63,123 nucleotides of DNA from Winogradskyella marina (GCF_015645385.1 NZ_JADOET010000019.1:1-63123), one strand, 5' to 3'; numbered from the stretch's first letter, positions 46,212 to 56,041 are shown. Notes: a model not told the origin generated them from the sequence alone. A program made the numbers and translations.

Positions 46212-46568
46212 GTTTAAACAACGTATTTACATTAATAATGAATTAAAAAGAACTAAAATTAGTTACAATTTCAAAAATTTAATTATACGAATTGAGAGCT
46301 ATATATGTATGAGTTAATAGATTAAAAAGCAAACTACCGAATAATTATAGGGTTCTAAAAATTGCAAAACACCCATATATAGTACATTTGCTCCAATAAA
46401 AAAACTACAAAACTGTATGTTTTAATTTTGCTATCTATAGGCTATTTACATATATTTGTTTTCCCTCTATCTCTCAATCAAGCAAGTAAATAATTATAAA
46501 AAACGAACTTGCTGTTCTTAAATACATGGCGTTGATTTCAACAAAAGCAATTATATTAAATTTTTTTA
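46212..46568. other. 357-base gap with the adhesin operon promoter
   Basis: No gene seen. Contains the best promoter match of the window (46426-46458). The remainder is AT-rich without repeats or terminator that I can recognise. Confidence 0.55.
46426..46458 (+). promoter_or_regulatory. Bacteroidota-type promoter of the adhesin-SprF-OmpA operon
   Basis: TTTTG at 46426-46430, 20-base spacer, then TATATTTG at 46451-46458: both halves of the Bacteroidota consensus (TTTG, about 20 bases, TAnnTTTG). Transcription would start near 46465, giving a leader of about 104 bases before the ATG at 46569. Confidence 0.62.
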
Positions 46569-49500
46569 ATGAAAGCCAAACAGTACAGTTTTAAAGGAGA
46601 TCCTATACGATTAGCATTTCTACTTATTACAGTTTATTGTGGATTTACTGCAGTTAACGCACAATGTCCAACAGTTACCAACAGTACACAGTATCTATGC
46701 GATACGGAATCTGTTCTCGTTGGCGATTTAGAAGCCATCGATAATGGAGGTGGTATTGTATGGTATGATTCTCCAACCTCAACGGTTCCATTATCAAATT
46801 CAGACAGTTTAATTAGTGGTGAAGATTATTATGCCGATGATAGTTCTGGAGCTTGTGGCACTAGAGCTAGAGTAGACATTACAATTTCTGGACCACCAGA
46901 AGGCGAAAATTTTCAAGGAGTTTGTTTAGATGACCCTTCGCTTGCAACAGTAAGCGATTTAGAGGCCATTGGAAACGATGTTCAATGGTATTTATCATCT
47001 TCTGGTGGCACACCATTAAATGAGGATGATGTCTTAATGGATAACACCATTTATTACGCAGATCAAGCAAGTTTAGATGGAAGCTGTAGAACATCGAGAC
47101 TATCGGTTTTAGTACTTGTTGGAGCTACACCAATTCCAACAGGAGATATGATTCAAAGATTCTGTGTCACGCCAGAATTCACTCCAACCATAGGCGATTT
47201 AGAAGCAAGTGGAAACAATAATTGGTATATCTCCTTATTTTCAGCATTAGAGTTACCTCCTTCCACACCTTTAATAGATGGACAAACGTATTATGCTACA
47301 ACTACAGATCCCCCTTGTGAAAGTACAGGACGACTTTCTGTTTTAGTTGTTTTAGATATAGCGCCAAATGCTGGTGAAGATAGCACCTTAGATTTATGTG
47401 ATAATACGAGTACAACAGTCGATTTATTTTCAGAACTTGAAGGTACACCGGATACTGGAGGAACCTGGACTCCTGCATTAAATAGTGGAACAGGAATTTT
47501 TGATCCTAATAGTGATGCAGAAGGAATTTACACCTATACCGTAAGTTCTAATAATAGCTGTCCAGATGATTCTGCAACGGTTACAGTAACCTATTTTCCG
47601 GCACCCAATCCTGGTACCGATGCTAGTTTAGACTTATGTAGTAATAGCGACACTGTAGATTTATTTCTAAGCTTAGGTGGCACACCCGAAACAGGAGGTG
47701 TTTGGTCGCCATCACTTGCAAGTGGTACAGGTGAATTTAATCCTAGCGTAGATGCAGAAGGTATTTATACATATACCGTTAGTGGCACGCCTCCTTGTTT
47801 AGATACTACAGCAACAGTAACTGTATCTGTCGCACCGTTTAATAATGCTGGTGAAGATGGCAGTATTGATCTTTGCGATGATAACACAACTATAGATTTA
47901 TTTGATAGTTTAGGCGGAACACCTGATATTGGAGGTGTTTGGTCCCCAGCATTAAATAGTGGAACTGGAGTTTTTGACCCTACCATAGATAGTCCTGGTG
48001 CATACACGTATTCGTTTTCAGGAAATACTCCATGTCCTGACGAATCTGCAACGGTTACGGTAATTGTAAATCCGTTGCCAAATGCTGGTTCAAATGGTGT
48101 CGTAGAAATTTGTGATAATGATTCAACGGCAATAGATTTATTCAATAGTCTTGGAGGCACTCCCGAAACTGGTGGAACCTGGTCGCCAGCCCTAACAAGT
48201 GGTACAGGAGTTTTTGACCCTGTAGTTGATACCCCTGGAATATACACCTATACACTTACTGGTACTGCACCTTGTCCTGATGCATCAGCAAATGTAAATG
48301 TTATTATCATACCTGAACCTGATGCTGGTTTAGATGCGACAGTTGATATCTGTAGTAATAATGGAACATTAGACTTATTTAATTATCTTGGAGGCACTCC
48401 CGAAACTGGAGGAACCTGGTCGCCAGCCCTAGCAAGTGGCACAGGAATTTATGACCCTTTAATAGATACAAGTGACACATATACATACACAGTTACAGGC
48501 ACAACTCCATGTGCAGATGTAACCGCCACAATTTCAATAAATGTAACTCCTTTTTTAGACGCAGGAATAGATGGGTCTGTTACAGTTTGTACAGATGATG
48601 GCTCTGTAGATCTTTTTGATAGCCTTGGTGGTTCACCTCAGGCCGGTGGAACTTGGTCACCAACATTAACTAGTGGAACGGGAGTTTTTGATCCACTTGT
48701 AGATTCTGGTGGCACGTATACATACTCAACATCAGGAACTGATCCTTGTTCAGATGATATAGCTATTGTTGAAGTAACCGTAGAGCAATCACCTGATGCA
48801 GGTAATGATAACACAATACTTCTATGTAGTCTTTTAAATACTGTTGATTTATTTGAAAGCTTAAATGGCACACCTCAACCAGGAGGAACTTGGTCACCTT
48901 CACTTTCAAGCGGAACAGCGATTTTTGATCCAAATAGTGATGCTGATGGCGTTTATACCTATACCATAAACTCAATATGCGGTGATGTTTCGGCAAGTGT
49001 ATCAGTTACTACTATTGATGCTAATACTGCTGGTTTTAATGGTAGTGTTGAAATTTGTAGTACCGACACAACCCTTATAAACTTATTTGATAGTCTAGGC
49101 GGAATGCCAGACACTGGTGGTACTTGGTCACCAGCTCTTGCTAGTGGAACTGGAATTTTTGACCCAACATTAGATGCCGCGAACACTTACACCTATACTG
49201 TTCTAAATAGTGAAACCCTTTGTCCTGACGATTCTGCTTCTGTGATTGTTACAATTTTACCTGAACCAAATGCAGGAAATGATGGCACACTCAATTTATG
49301 TGACTCATCAAATACAGTAGATTTATTCAACAGTTTAGCCGGAACTCCAGAAGCTGGTGGTACGTGGTCACCTGCGCTAAACAGTGGATCTGGAGTTTTA
49401 GACCCGAATATAGATTCTGAAGGGCTGTATACATATACCGTAAGCAATTCGTGTGGCACTAGTTCTGCAACAGTTGATGTTTCTTTTTCTGATTCAAATG

Positions 49501-51770
49501 ATGCTGGTACTGATGGCTCAATTGAGCTTTGTAGTTCGGAAACAACCGTTGATTTATTTAATAGTTTAGGTGGCACTCCTGATGTTGGTGGAACGTGGTC
49601 GCCTGCTCTTTCAAGTGGAACAGGTCTTTTTGATCCTAGTAGTGATGCTGCTGGTTCATATACGTATACGGTTTCTAGCACTGACGCAGCTTGTCCTGAT
49701 GCAACGGCAACCGTTATAGTCACAGTTTTACAAACACCAAATGCAGGAAATGATGGTACACTCAATTTATGTGACTCAATAAATACAGTAGATTTATTTA
49801 ACAGTTTAGCCGGAACTCCAGAAGCTGGTGGTACGTGGTCACCTGCGCTAAATAGTGGATCTGGAGTTTTAGACCCAAATATAGATTCTGAAGGGCTGTA
49901 TACATATACCGTAAGCAATTCGTGTGGCACTAGCTCGGCAACAGTTGATGTTTCTTTTTCAGACACGAACGATGCAGGCTCTGATGGTTCAATTGAGCTT
50001 TGTAGTTCGGATACACCCGTTGATTTATTTAATAGTCTAGGTGGCACTCCTGATGTTGGTGGAACGTGGTCGCCTGCTCTTTCAAGTGGAACTGGTCTTT
50101 TTGATCCTAGTAGTGATGCTTCTGGCTCATATACGTATACGGTTTCTAGCACTGACGCTGCTTGTCCTGATGCAACGGCAACCGTTATAGTCTCAGTTTT
50201 ACAAACACCAAATGCAGGAAGTGATGGTACACTCAATTTATGTGACTCAACAAATACAGTAGATTTATTTAACAGTTTAGCCGGAACTCCAGAAGCTGGT
50301 GGTACCTGGTCACCTGCACTAAATAGTGGATCTGGAATTTTAGACCCTAATATAGATCCTCAAGGCAACTACACATACACCGTAAGTAATTTGTGTGGCA
50401 CTAGCTCGGCAACAGTTGATGTTTCTTTTTCAGACACGAACGATGCAGGCTCTGATGGTACAATTGAGTTTTGTAGTTCGGATACATCCGTCGATTTATT
50501 TAATAGTTTAGGTGGCACTCCTGATGTTGGTGGTACTTGGTCGCCTGCACTAACCAGTGGAACAGGGCTATTTGATCCTAGCATAGATGCTGCTGGCTCA
50601 TATACGTATACGGTTTCTAGCACTGGCACTGCTTGTCCGGAGGCAACAGCTACTGTTACCGTTACAATATTAGCAGAACCAAATGCTGGAATCGACGATA
50701 CGCTTAACTTATGTATAGACCAAACAGACCCAGTAGATCTTTTTGATAGTTTAGGTGGTACTCCAGACGTCGGTGGTACCTGGTCACCTGCACTAACCAG
50801 TGGTACAGGAGTTTTTGATCCAACTATAGATACCGCTGGTATTTACACGTATTCTGTAACTTCAGCAGAGTGTGGTATCACTAATTCTGCTAGTGTAACT
50901 GTTACTATTATTGACCTTCCTGATATTACAGGTCTAACAATGTCAATAGATAATAATCTTTTATGTGCTGGTTATCAGGATGCCATTATAGATATCACAG
51001 GCGCCAACCAACTACCCGACGGAGACTACTCTATTGTATACGAACTCACAGAAGCTAATAACTCAGTAAATACAATAGCCATTTCAATTACAGGAGGAAA
51101 TGCAACTTTTACAATTCCTCAGGAATTATTACCAAATTCAGGTTTAACTATTGTAACACTTACACAATTATTTGTTTTAGGACAAAATTGTAGTGCAATT
51201 ACAGACACTATAGAGCCAATTAAAATATTAGTTGAAGAACTTCCTACACCAGAGATTATTGATAATGGTTCTGAATTTTGTTTGGGAGACAATCCTACAA
51301 TAACAGACTTAACTAACAACATAATTGATGACGGTATAGTTATTTGGTATGATGCACCTACGGACGGCACTCCTTATGATGATACGGAAGCATTACAAGA
51401 TGGCACTATTTATTATGGAGCCCTTACTTCAGAATTTGGTTGCGAAAGTAATATTCGATTAGAACTCACAGTAAGCTTAATTTCTTGTATTGGAGAACTT
51501 TTAATACCTGATGGTTTTTCACCAAATGACGATGGAATTAATGACGTTTTCGATATTTTATGGTTAGATGAGTTATACCCTAATTTTAAGTTAAGTGTTT
51601 TTAATAGATACGGTAATATTCTATATGAAGGAGATATTAATTCACCTAAATGGAATGGAACCTCTAAAAATAATGACACTGAACTTCCGGCTGGAGTCTA
51701 TTTTTACATATTAGAATTTAATGATGGTGAACGTGAACCACAACAAGGACGAGTCTATCTGAATAGATAA
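46569..51770 (+). CDS. giant repetitive T9SS type B adhesin-like protein
   Basis: 1733 residues. Signal peptide ending TAVNAQ; an N-terminal part (about 31-266) with three related beta domains marked by IVWYDSPTSTVP, VQWYLSSSGGTP and NNWYISLFSA; fifteen repeats of 76-82 residues (267-1451); two further domains, one again with IVIWYDAPTDGTP; and a type B sorting signal (GFSPNDDGINDVF, KWNGTSKNNDTELPAGVYFY). Each repeat has the core GGTPxxGGTWSPALxSGTGxFDP and two cysteines, so one disulfide each is likely. Very low in lysine across the array. It heads an operon with sprF-like and ompA-like genes 16 and 10 bases downstream, the arrangement known for SprB-type motility adhesins, so surface adhesion or gliding is inferred. 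Confidence 0.92.
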   Translation: MKAKQYSFKGDPIRLAFLLITVYCGFTAVNAQCPTVTNSTQYLCDTESVLVGDLEAIDNGGGIVWYDSPTSTVPLSNSDSLISGEDYYADDSSGACGTRARVDITISGPPEGENFQGVCLDDPSLATVSDLEAIGNDVQWYLSSSGGTPLNEDDVLMDNTIYYADQASLDGSCRTSRLSVLVLVGATPIPTGDMIQRFCVTPEFTPTIGDLEASGNNNWYISLFSALELPPSTPLIDGQTYYATTTDPPCESTGRLSVLVVLDIAPNAGEDSTLDLCDNTSTTVDLFSELEGTPDTGGTWTPALNSGTGIFDPNSDAEGIYTYTVSSNNSCPDDSATVTVTYFPAPNPGTDASLDLCSNSDTVDLFLSLGGTPETGGVWSPSLASGTGEFNPSVDAEGIYTYTVSGTPPCLDTTATVTVSVAPFNNAGEDGSIDLCDDNTTIDLFDSLGGTPDIGGVWSPALNSGTGVFDPTIDSPGAYTYSFSGNTPCPDESATVTVIVNPLPNAGSNGVVEICDNDSTAIDLFNSLGGTPETGGTWSPALTSGTGVFDPVVDTPGIYTYTLTGTAPCPDASANVNVIIIPEPDAGLDATVDICSNNGTLDLFNYLGGTPETGGTWSPALASGTGIYDPLIDTSDTYTYTVTGTTPCADVTATISINVTPFLDAGIDGSVTVCTDDGSVDLFDSLGGSPQAGGTWSPTLTSGTGVFDPLVDSGGTYTYSTSGTDPCSDDIAIVEVTVEQSPDAGNDNTILLCSLLNTVDLFESLNGTPQPGGTWSPSLSSGTAIFDPNSDADGVYTYTINSICGDVSASVSVTTIDANTAGFNGSVEICSTDTTLINLFDSLGGMPDTGGTWSPALASGTGIFDPTLDAANTYTYTVLNSETLCPDDSASVIVTILPEPNAGNDGTLNLCDSSNTVDLFNSLAGTPEAGGTWSPALNSGSGVLDPNIDSEGLYTYTVSNSCGTSSATVDVSFSDSNDAGTDGSIELCSSETTVDLFNSLGGTPDVGGTWSPALSSGTGLFDPSSDAAGSYTYTVSSTDAACPDATATVIVTVLQTPNAGNDGTLNLCDSINTVDLFNSLAGTPEAGGTWSPALNSGSGVLDPNIDSEGLYTYTVSNSCGTSSATVDVSFSDTNDAGSDGSIELCSSDTPVDLFNSLGGTPDVGGTWSPALSSGTGLFDPSSDASGSYTYTVSSTDAACPDATATVIVSVLQTPNAGSDGTLNLCDSTNTVDLFNSLAGTPEAGGTWSPALNSGSGILDPNIDPQGNYTYTVSNLCGTSSATVDVSFSDTNDAGSDGTIEFCSSDTSVDLFNSLGGTPDVGGTWSPALTSGTGLFDPSIDAAGSYTYTVSSTGTACPEATATVTVTILAEPNAGIDDTLNLCIDQTDPVDLFDSLGGTPDVGGTWSPALTSGTGVFDPTIDTAGIYTYSVTSAECGITNSASVTVTIIDLPDITGLTMSIDNNLLCAGYQDAIIDITGANQLPDGDYSIVYELTEANNSVNTIAISITGGNATFTIPQELLPNSGLTIVTLTQLFVLGQNCSAITDTIEPIKILVEELPTPEIIDNGSEFCLGDNPTITDLTNNIIDDGIVIWYDAPTDGTPYDDTEALQDGTIYYGALTSEFGCESNIRLELTVSLISCIGELLIPDGFSPNDDGINDVFDILWLDELYPNFKLSVFNRYGNILYEGDINSPKWNGTSKNNDTELPAGVYFYILEFNDGEREPQQGRVYLNR
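47367..50921 (+). repeat. 15 tandem protein-coding repeats in the adhesin gene
   Basis: Fifteen units of roughly 230-245 bases, from AATGCTGGTGAAGATAGC to the start of the DLPDITG segment. Units 1-8 and 15 have diverged from one another; units 9-14 alternate between two subtypes (NAGNDGTLNLCD... with NSCGTSSATVDV, and NDAGSDGSIELC... with CPDATATVIV). Confidence 0.9.
49269..50681 (+). repeat. three 471-base higher-order tandem copies
   Basis: Copies start at 49269, 49740 and 50211, with the next unit at 50682, so the period is exactly 471 bases (157 codons, two subrepeats). Long stretches are almost identical, for example the NSLAGTPEAGGTWSPALNSG coding segment in all three. The pattern shows recent duplication by unequal crossover or slippage; since 471 is a multiple of 3, copy number can change without a frameshift. 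Confidence 0.9.
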
Positions 51771-51785
51771 TTATGACATATTAAA

Positions 51786-52724
51786 ATGAAAAGTAAATTA
51801 ATAACATATAGCATTGCGATTATAATTCTATTTTTAGGGTTCTCATCATATGCGCAACAAGATCCGCAATACACGCAATATATGTATAATATGAGTGTTA
51901 TAAACCCTGCTTACGCTACAGATGATGAGACTACTATGAGCGTTGGTTTACTTTATCGTTCACAATGGGCACAATCGGTAGGAGCTCCTGTAACCGGTTC
52001 TTTCTTTGCACATTCTAAAATCACAGATCGTTTAGAGGGAGGTATTTCTTTTGTTCATGATGAAATTGGTGATGTCGTCAAACAATCTGGCGCATTTGCA
52101 GATATTGCATATGTCCTTCCTGTTGGCAAGACTTCAAAATTATCTTTTGGAATTAAAGCTGGAGCCACTTTTTACAGTACCAATTTTGATGGTTTTGTGT
52201 ATTCAGATCCACTCCCAGATCCAGCCTTTGCAGAAAACATTAATAGAACCTTCCCTAATGTTGGAGCTGGTCTATACTATTTTTCAGAAACATATTATTT
52301 AGGTTTATCAGCACCTAATTTATTACAGTCAAAACACCTACAAGAAGACAGTGGCATTGTTTCTGAAGCAGCAGAAAACATTCATATGTTTTTCACTGGT
52401 GGTTATGTATTTAACCTTGGTGACAATTTTAAATTTAAACCTGCCTTCATGGCGAAATATGTTAATAATGCACCGCTTTCTATAGATGCAACAGCCAACG
52501 TTTTAATGTATGACAAAGTGGAGTTTGGATTGGGATATCGTTATGATGATTCGGTTACTGGTATGATTAATTTTTCTATGACGTCAGCAGTTCGCATTGG
52601 CTATGCTTACGACCATACAATCTCTAATTTAGGACGATTTAATTCTGGTTCGCACGAATTATTTTTATTGTTTAACATCGGAAGACTCGGAAAAGGTTAC
52701 GATAAATCCCCTAGATTTTTCTAA
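51786..52724 (+). CDS. PorP/SprF family outer-membrane protein
   Basis: 312 residues with a signal peptide ending SSYAQ, followed by the family start QDPQYTQYMYNMSVINPAYA, and a barrel with GLLYRSQWAQSVGAPVTGSF and LGYRYDDSVTGMINFSM, ending FNIGRLGKGYDKSPRFF. SprF of Flavobacterium johnsoniae is needed to bring the adhesin SprB to the surface through T9SS, and type B cargo is generally paired with such proteins. Here it directly follows the repetitive type B adhesin gene, so it probably serves that protein. Confidence 0.93.
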   Translation: MKSKLITYSIAIIILFLGFSSYAQQDPQYTQYMYNMSVINPAYATDDETTMSVGLLYRSQWAQSVGAPVTGSFFAHSKITDRLEGGISFVHDEIGDVVKQSGAFADIAYVLPVGKTSKLSFGIKAGATFYSTNFDGFVYSDPLPDPAFAENINRTFPNVGAGLYYFSETYYLGLSAPNLLQSKHLQEDSGIVSEAAENIHMFFTGGYVFNLGDNFKFKPAFMAKYVNNAPLSIDATANVLMYDKVEFGLGYRYDDSVTGMINFSMTSAVRIGYAYDHTISNLGRFNSGSHELFLLFNIGRLGKGYDKSPRFF

Positions 52725-52734
52725 TTGAAAACAC

Positions 52735-54618
52735 ATGAAAACGTTTAAACTATATATACTATTAACGGCTTTAACAACAGGAGTGCTGTGTTTCTCTCAG
52801 TCCGTAAGCAAAGCGAATAACCTTTATGAAAACAGAGCTTATGTTGAAGCTGCAGAGATTTTTTCTAGCCTTCCCAAAACAGTCGATAATTTAGAAAAAT
52901 TAGGAGATTGTTACTACTTTAATTCTGAATTTGAAAAAGCTTACAAAGCCTACAAGCAAGTGTATGATTTAAAAATTAATACCGATTTAACCGAGGATTT
53001 CTATTTCAAATATTTTCAAGTTTTAAAAGGCATCAAAAATTATGAAAAAGCTGATGAAGTTTCTACGCGTCACTTGAAGGATACCATAAACACACCAGAA
53101 TTAAAAGCTTTGCTAAAACGTATTGTACCGTATAAATACGAATTAAATAATCTTACAAAAGACGTTGGAGGTTCTAGTTTTGGAGTTGGTCTTCGTGATG
53201 ATAAAATTGTTTTTGCATCTACTAAAAACATAGAAAACCCGAATTATAAATGGAATGACAAACCGTATTTAGATTTATACGAAGGTGTTGTATCTAAAGG
53301 AGATGACATCACTTTAGATAGCATTCAACCGCTAAGCGATGAAATTAATTCTGTAAAACAACATGAAAGTAACGCCATCTTTACAAAAGATGGTGAGACC
53401 ATGTACTTTTCTAGAAACCTAAAAAAACGAATCGATTTAGATTCAACAAAAATCGCTGTAGTTAGTATTTTTAAAGCAGAGCTTATTGACGGTGAATGGG
53501 CCAATATTGAACCCGTTTCATTTGCTAGTGAAACCTATTCTACAATGCATCCGGCATTAAACGATGATGAAACTCGCTTATATTTTTCTAGTGATATGCC
53601 TAATACTTTAGGATCATTTGATATTTTTTATGTCGATGTTTTCGCAGATAACTCATTTGGAACACCGATTAATTTAGGTGAAAACATCAATACCATTCGT
53701 AGAGAACAGTTCCCATTTATTGCCAAGGATAGTACATTGTACTTTTCATCAAACGGAAAACATGGCTTTGGAGGTTTAGATCTTTTTGCTAGTCGTGCAA
53801 AAAACAATGAATTCTTAGAAGCGCTCAATTTAGGAGAAACTATAAATAGTGAAAAAGATGATTTTGCTTTTGTGGTTGTAGATTCCATAAACACAGGGTA
53901 TGTGTCCTCTAATCGCTCTGGTTTAGATAATATCTACACGTTTAAACGCATCGAAAACGAAAGAACTTATTTTATTGAAGGATTAGTTACCGATAAAGTA
54001 ACTGGCGAAATTTTACCTAATACAACCGTAACTTTATTTGATAAAGATGGCAATGTGGTTGCAGAACAACGCGTTGGAGAAGATGGAAGATATAAACTTC
54101 CAACACAACCAAGTCAAAATTACTCTGTTGAAGGTTTTCAGCCTAAATATATTCCTCAGGTTGAATTTTTTGATACTAATGACAAAGGTAATATTGAATT
54201 TAATATTGAGTTAGAAATTGAGTCTTATAAAGATGCAGAAGAAATTGTTACTGATGATGATGAAGGAAATACTTTTATAGAATTAGAAAACATATATTTC
54301 GATTTTGCTAAATGGGATATAAAACCACAGGCAGCAAGAACCTTAGATGTATTGGTAGCCTTACTTACAAAATATCCGAGAATGGAAATTCAGTTAGGAG
54401 CACATACAGACTCTAGAGCGAGTTATGAGTTTAATATGGATCTTTCTGAAAAAAGAGCACGTGCAACTTTAGAATATCTTGTAGAAAATGGCATATCGAG
54501 AGCACGATTAACTTCAAAAGGTTATGGCGAATCGAAACCAATAGTTCCTTGTCGTGATAATTGTACTGAAACGGAACATTCTATTAACAGACGTTGTGAG
54601 TTTTTAATATTAAAATAA
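52735..54618 (+). CDS. OmpA family protein with TPR, propeller and CRD domains (PorE-like)
   Basis: 627 residues. Signal peptide (ends VLCFSQ), TPR region (NLYENRAYVEAAEIFSSLPK), a PD40/beta-propeller part (HESNAIFTKDGETMYFSRN, MHPALNDDETRLYFSSDMPN, TLYFSSNGKHGFGGLDLFAS), a carboxypeptidase-regulatory-like domain (EGLVTDKVTGEILPNTTVTL) and a C-terminal OmpA domain (IYFDFAKWDIKP, LGAHTDSRASYEFN, RARLTSKGYGESKP). This four-part order is that of PorE, which ties the T9SS trans-envelope complex to peptidoglycan. Placed 10 bases after the SprF-like gene, it probably anchors the adhesin export apparatus. Confidence 0.93.
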   Translation: MKTFKLYILLTALTTGVLCFSQSVSKANNLYENRAYVEAAEIFSSLPKTVDNLEKLGDCYYFNSEFEKAYKAYKQVYDLKINTDLTEDFYFKYFQVLKGIKNYEKADEVSTRHLKDTINTPELKALLKRIVPYKYELNNLTKDVGGSSFGVGLRDDKIVFASTKNIENPNYKWNDKPYLDLYEGVVSKGDDITLDSIQPLSDEINSVKQHESNAIFTKDGETMYFSRNLKKRIDLDSTKIAVVSIFKAELIDGEWANIEPVSFASETYSTMHPALNDDETRLYFSSDMPNTLGSFDIFYVDVFADNSFGTPINLGENINTIRREQFPFIAKDSTLYFSSNGKHGFGGLDLFASRAKNNEFLEALNLGETINSEKDDFAFVVVDSINTGYVSSNRSGLDNIYTFKRIENERTYFIEGLVTDKVTGEILPNTTVTLFDKDGNVVAEQRVGEDGRYKLPTQPSQNYSVEGFQPKYIPQVEFFDTNDKGNIEFNIELEIESYKDAEEIVTDDDEGNTFIELENIYFDFAKWDIKPQAARTLDVLVALLTKYPRMEIQLGAHTDSRASYEFNMDLSEKRARATLEYLVENGISRARLTSKGYGESKPIVPCRDNCTETEHSINRRCEFLILK

Positions 54619-54644
54619 ACACCTGTCACCTACTCTATTATAAG

Positions 54645-55145
54645 ATGTCTCTCTCAAATGAAATAGTATTACGACCGCGCTTTAAATTTGAAGTAGCAAC
54701 TGATAACGAAACGTTACTCAAGACCTTTGAAGCATCAAAATTAAGTCAGAAAGATTTTATCGTTTCTAGAATTGATGATCATATTTTTATAAAAATTCCT
54801 AAAAAAGATCAGCATTTTTGGTCGCCTCAATTACATTTAGAAATTAACGAAGACGGTAGTAATAAAGCCATAGTTCATGGTTTATTTGGCCCCAACCCAA
54901 CCGTATGGACTATGTTTATGTTTTTACATTTTATAGTTGCCGCTTTGTTTTTTGGCTTTGGTGTTTGGGCCTATACCAATGCATCATTAGGTAACTCATA
55001 TGCCATTCAAATATTTCTTACCCTTCTAATGGTGATACTATGGTTTGCATTGTATGTTTCAGGACGGTTAGGCCGCTATAAAGGCAAGCCTGAAATGCAT
55101 AAACTACATGATTTTATGAATGATATCCTTAAGAGTTATCGTTGA
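54645..55145 (+). CDS. two-segment membrane protein, unknown
   Basis: 166 residues. Cytoplasmic N-terminal domain (about 1-85) with LVLRPRF-like IVLRPRFKFEVATDNETLL and FWSPQLHLEINEDG, then two membrane segments (FMFLHFIVAALFFGFGVWAY, IFLTLLMVILWFALYVSG) and a short basic tail. I do not recognise a named family, though the type is common in flavobacteria. It lies 26 bases after the OmpA-like gene and may end that operon; its last 10 bases overlap the 3' end of the convergent era gene. Confidence 0.75.
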   Translation: MSLSNEIVLRPRFKFEVATDNETLLKTFEASKLSQKDFIVSRIDDHIFIKIPKKDQHFWSPQLHLEINEDGSNKAIVHGLFGPNPTVWTMFMFLHFIVAALFFGFGVWAYTNASLGNSYAIQIFLTLLMVILWFALYVSGRLGRYKGKPEMHKLHDFMNDILKSYR

Positions 55146-56017
55146 TTGTAACCAAACCGTTTTAACTGGTTCTGATTGCTTCTCCAGTTTTTATTCACTT
55201 TTACGTACAGTTCTAAATGCACTTGTTTACCAAAGAATTTTTCTAAATCTTTTCTAGCTTCAACGCCAACACGTTTTAGTGCAGATCCTTTATGGCCAAT
55301 AATAATTCCTTTTTGAGTTTCACGCTCTACCATAATTACTGAACGCATTCTTATTATGTCCTCTTCTTCAAAAAACTCTTCTGTATCAACTTCTACAGCA
55401 TACGGAATTTCCTTTTTGTAATGCATTAAGATTTTTTCTCTAATAGCTTCGTTTACAAAAAAGCGTTCTGGTTTATCTGTTAATTGATCTTTTGGATAGA
55501 ATGCTGGTGACTCTGGTAATAATTCTATAATTCTATCAAATACATTTTGAACATTAAATCCTTCAGTTGCAGAAATAGGAAAAAATTCAGCATTTGGCAC
55601 TTTACTTTGCCATAGCTCTGATTGCTCCTCTAATTGTTCTTGGTTAGAGGTATCAATTTTGTTTAGCAATAACAAAACAGGAATCTTTGAGTTGGTGATT
55701 TTTTTAAAAAAAGCGTCGTCTTTTAATTCTTTCTCACCAATTTCAACCATATAAATTAGTACATCTGCATCTTCAAAAGCCGATTTTACAAAATCCATCA
55801 TAGACTCTTGTAGTTGATACGCTGGTTTTATAATTCCTGGTGTATCACTTAGTATCACCTGAAAATCTTCACCATTCACAATACCTAAGATACGATGTCT
55901 GGTAGTTTGTGCCTTCGATGTGATTATGGATAGCTTTTCACCAATAAAAGCATTCATCAACGTGGATTTTCCAACATTGGGATTACCTATAATATTTACA
56001 AAACCTGCTTTGTGCAT
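55136..56017 (-). CDS. era: GTPase Era
   Basis: 293 residues. GTPase domain with GNPNVGKSTLMNAF, TTRHRILG, SDTPGIIKP and LLNKID, followed by the C-terminal KH domain (GIIIGHKGSALKRVGVEARK and VHLELYVKVNKNWR) that binds the 3' end of 16S rRNA. Era checks and matures the 30S subunit. Its 3' end overlaps that of the neighbouring plus-strand gene by 10 bases, so transcripts converge there. Confidence 0.97.
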   Translation of the reverse strand: MHKAGFVNIIGNPNVGKSTLMNAFIGEKLSIITSKAQTTRHRILGIVNGEDFQVILSDTPGIIKPAYQLQESMMDFVKSAFEDADVLIYMVEIGEKELKDDAFFKKITNSKIPVLLLLNKIDTSNQEQLEEQSELWQSKVPNAEFFPISATEGFNVQNVFDRIIELLPESPAFYPKDQLTDKPERFFVNEAIREKILMHYKKEIPYAVEVDTEEFFEEEDIIRMRSVIMVERETQKGIIIGHKGSALKRVGVEARKDLEKFFGKQVHLELYVKVNKNWRSNQNQLKRFGYNQR

Positions 56018-56033
56018 CTTTAAAAATTTACTG

Positions 56034-56041
56034 CAAAGTTA
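56034..56041 (-). promoter_or_regulatory. candidate -7 element for era
   Basis: Minus-strand TAACTTTG (TAnnTTTG type) 17 bases before the era ATG. The -33 position has only TTAT-like sequence. Confidence 0.4.

Noticed and set aside
47765..48247. 160-residue antisense frame in the adhesin gene
   Set aside because: Same cause as the larger antisense frame; its residues mirror the repeat unit.
49193..50236. 347-residue open frame antisense to the adhesin repeats
   Set aside because: The repeat period is a multiple of three, so an antisense frame free of stops in one unit stays open across all units. Composition and absence of any family signature show it is a by-product of the repeats.
47367..50921. 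Regular repeats considered as a CRISPR or mobile element array
   Set aside because: They are in-frame coding repeats of a secreted protein.
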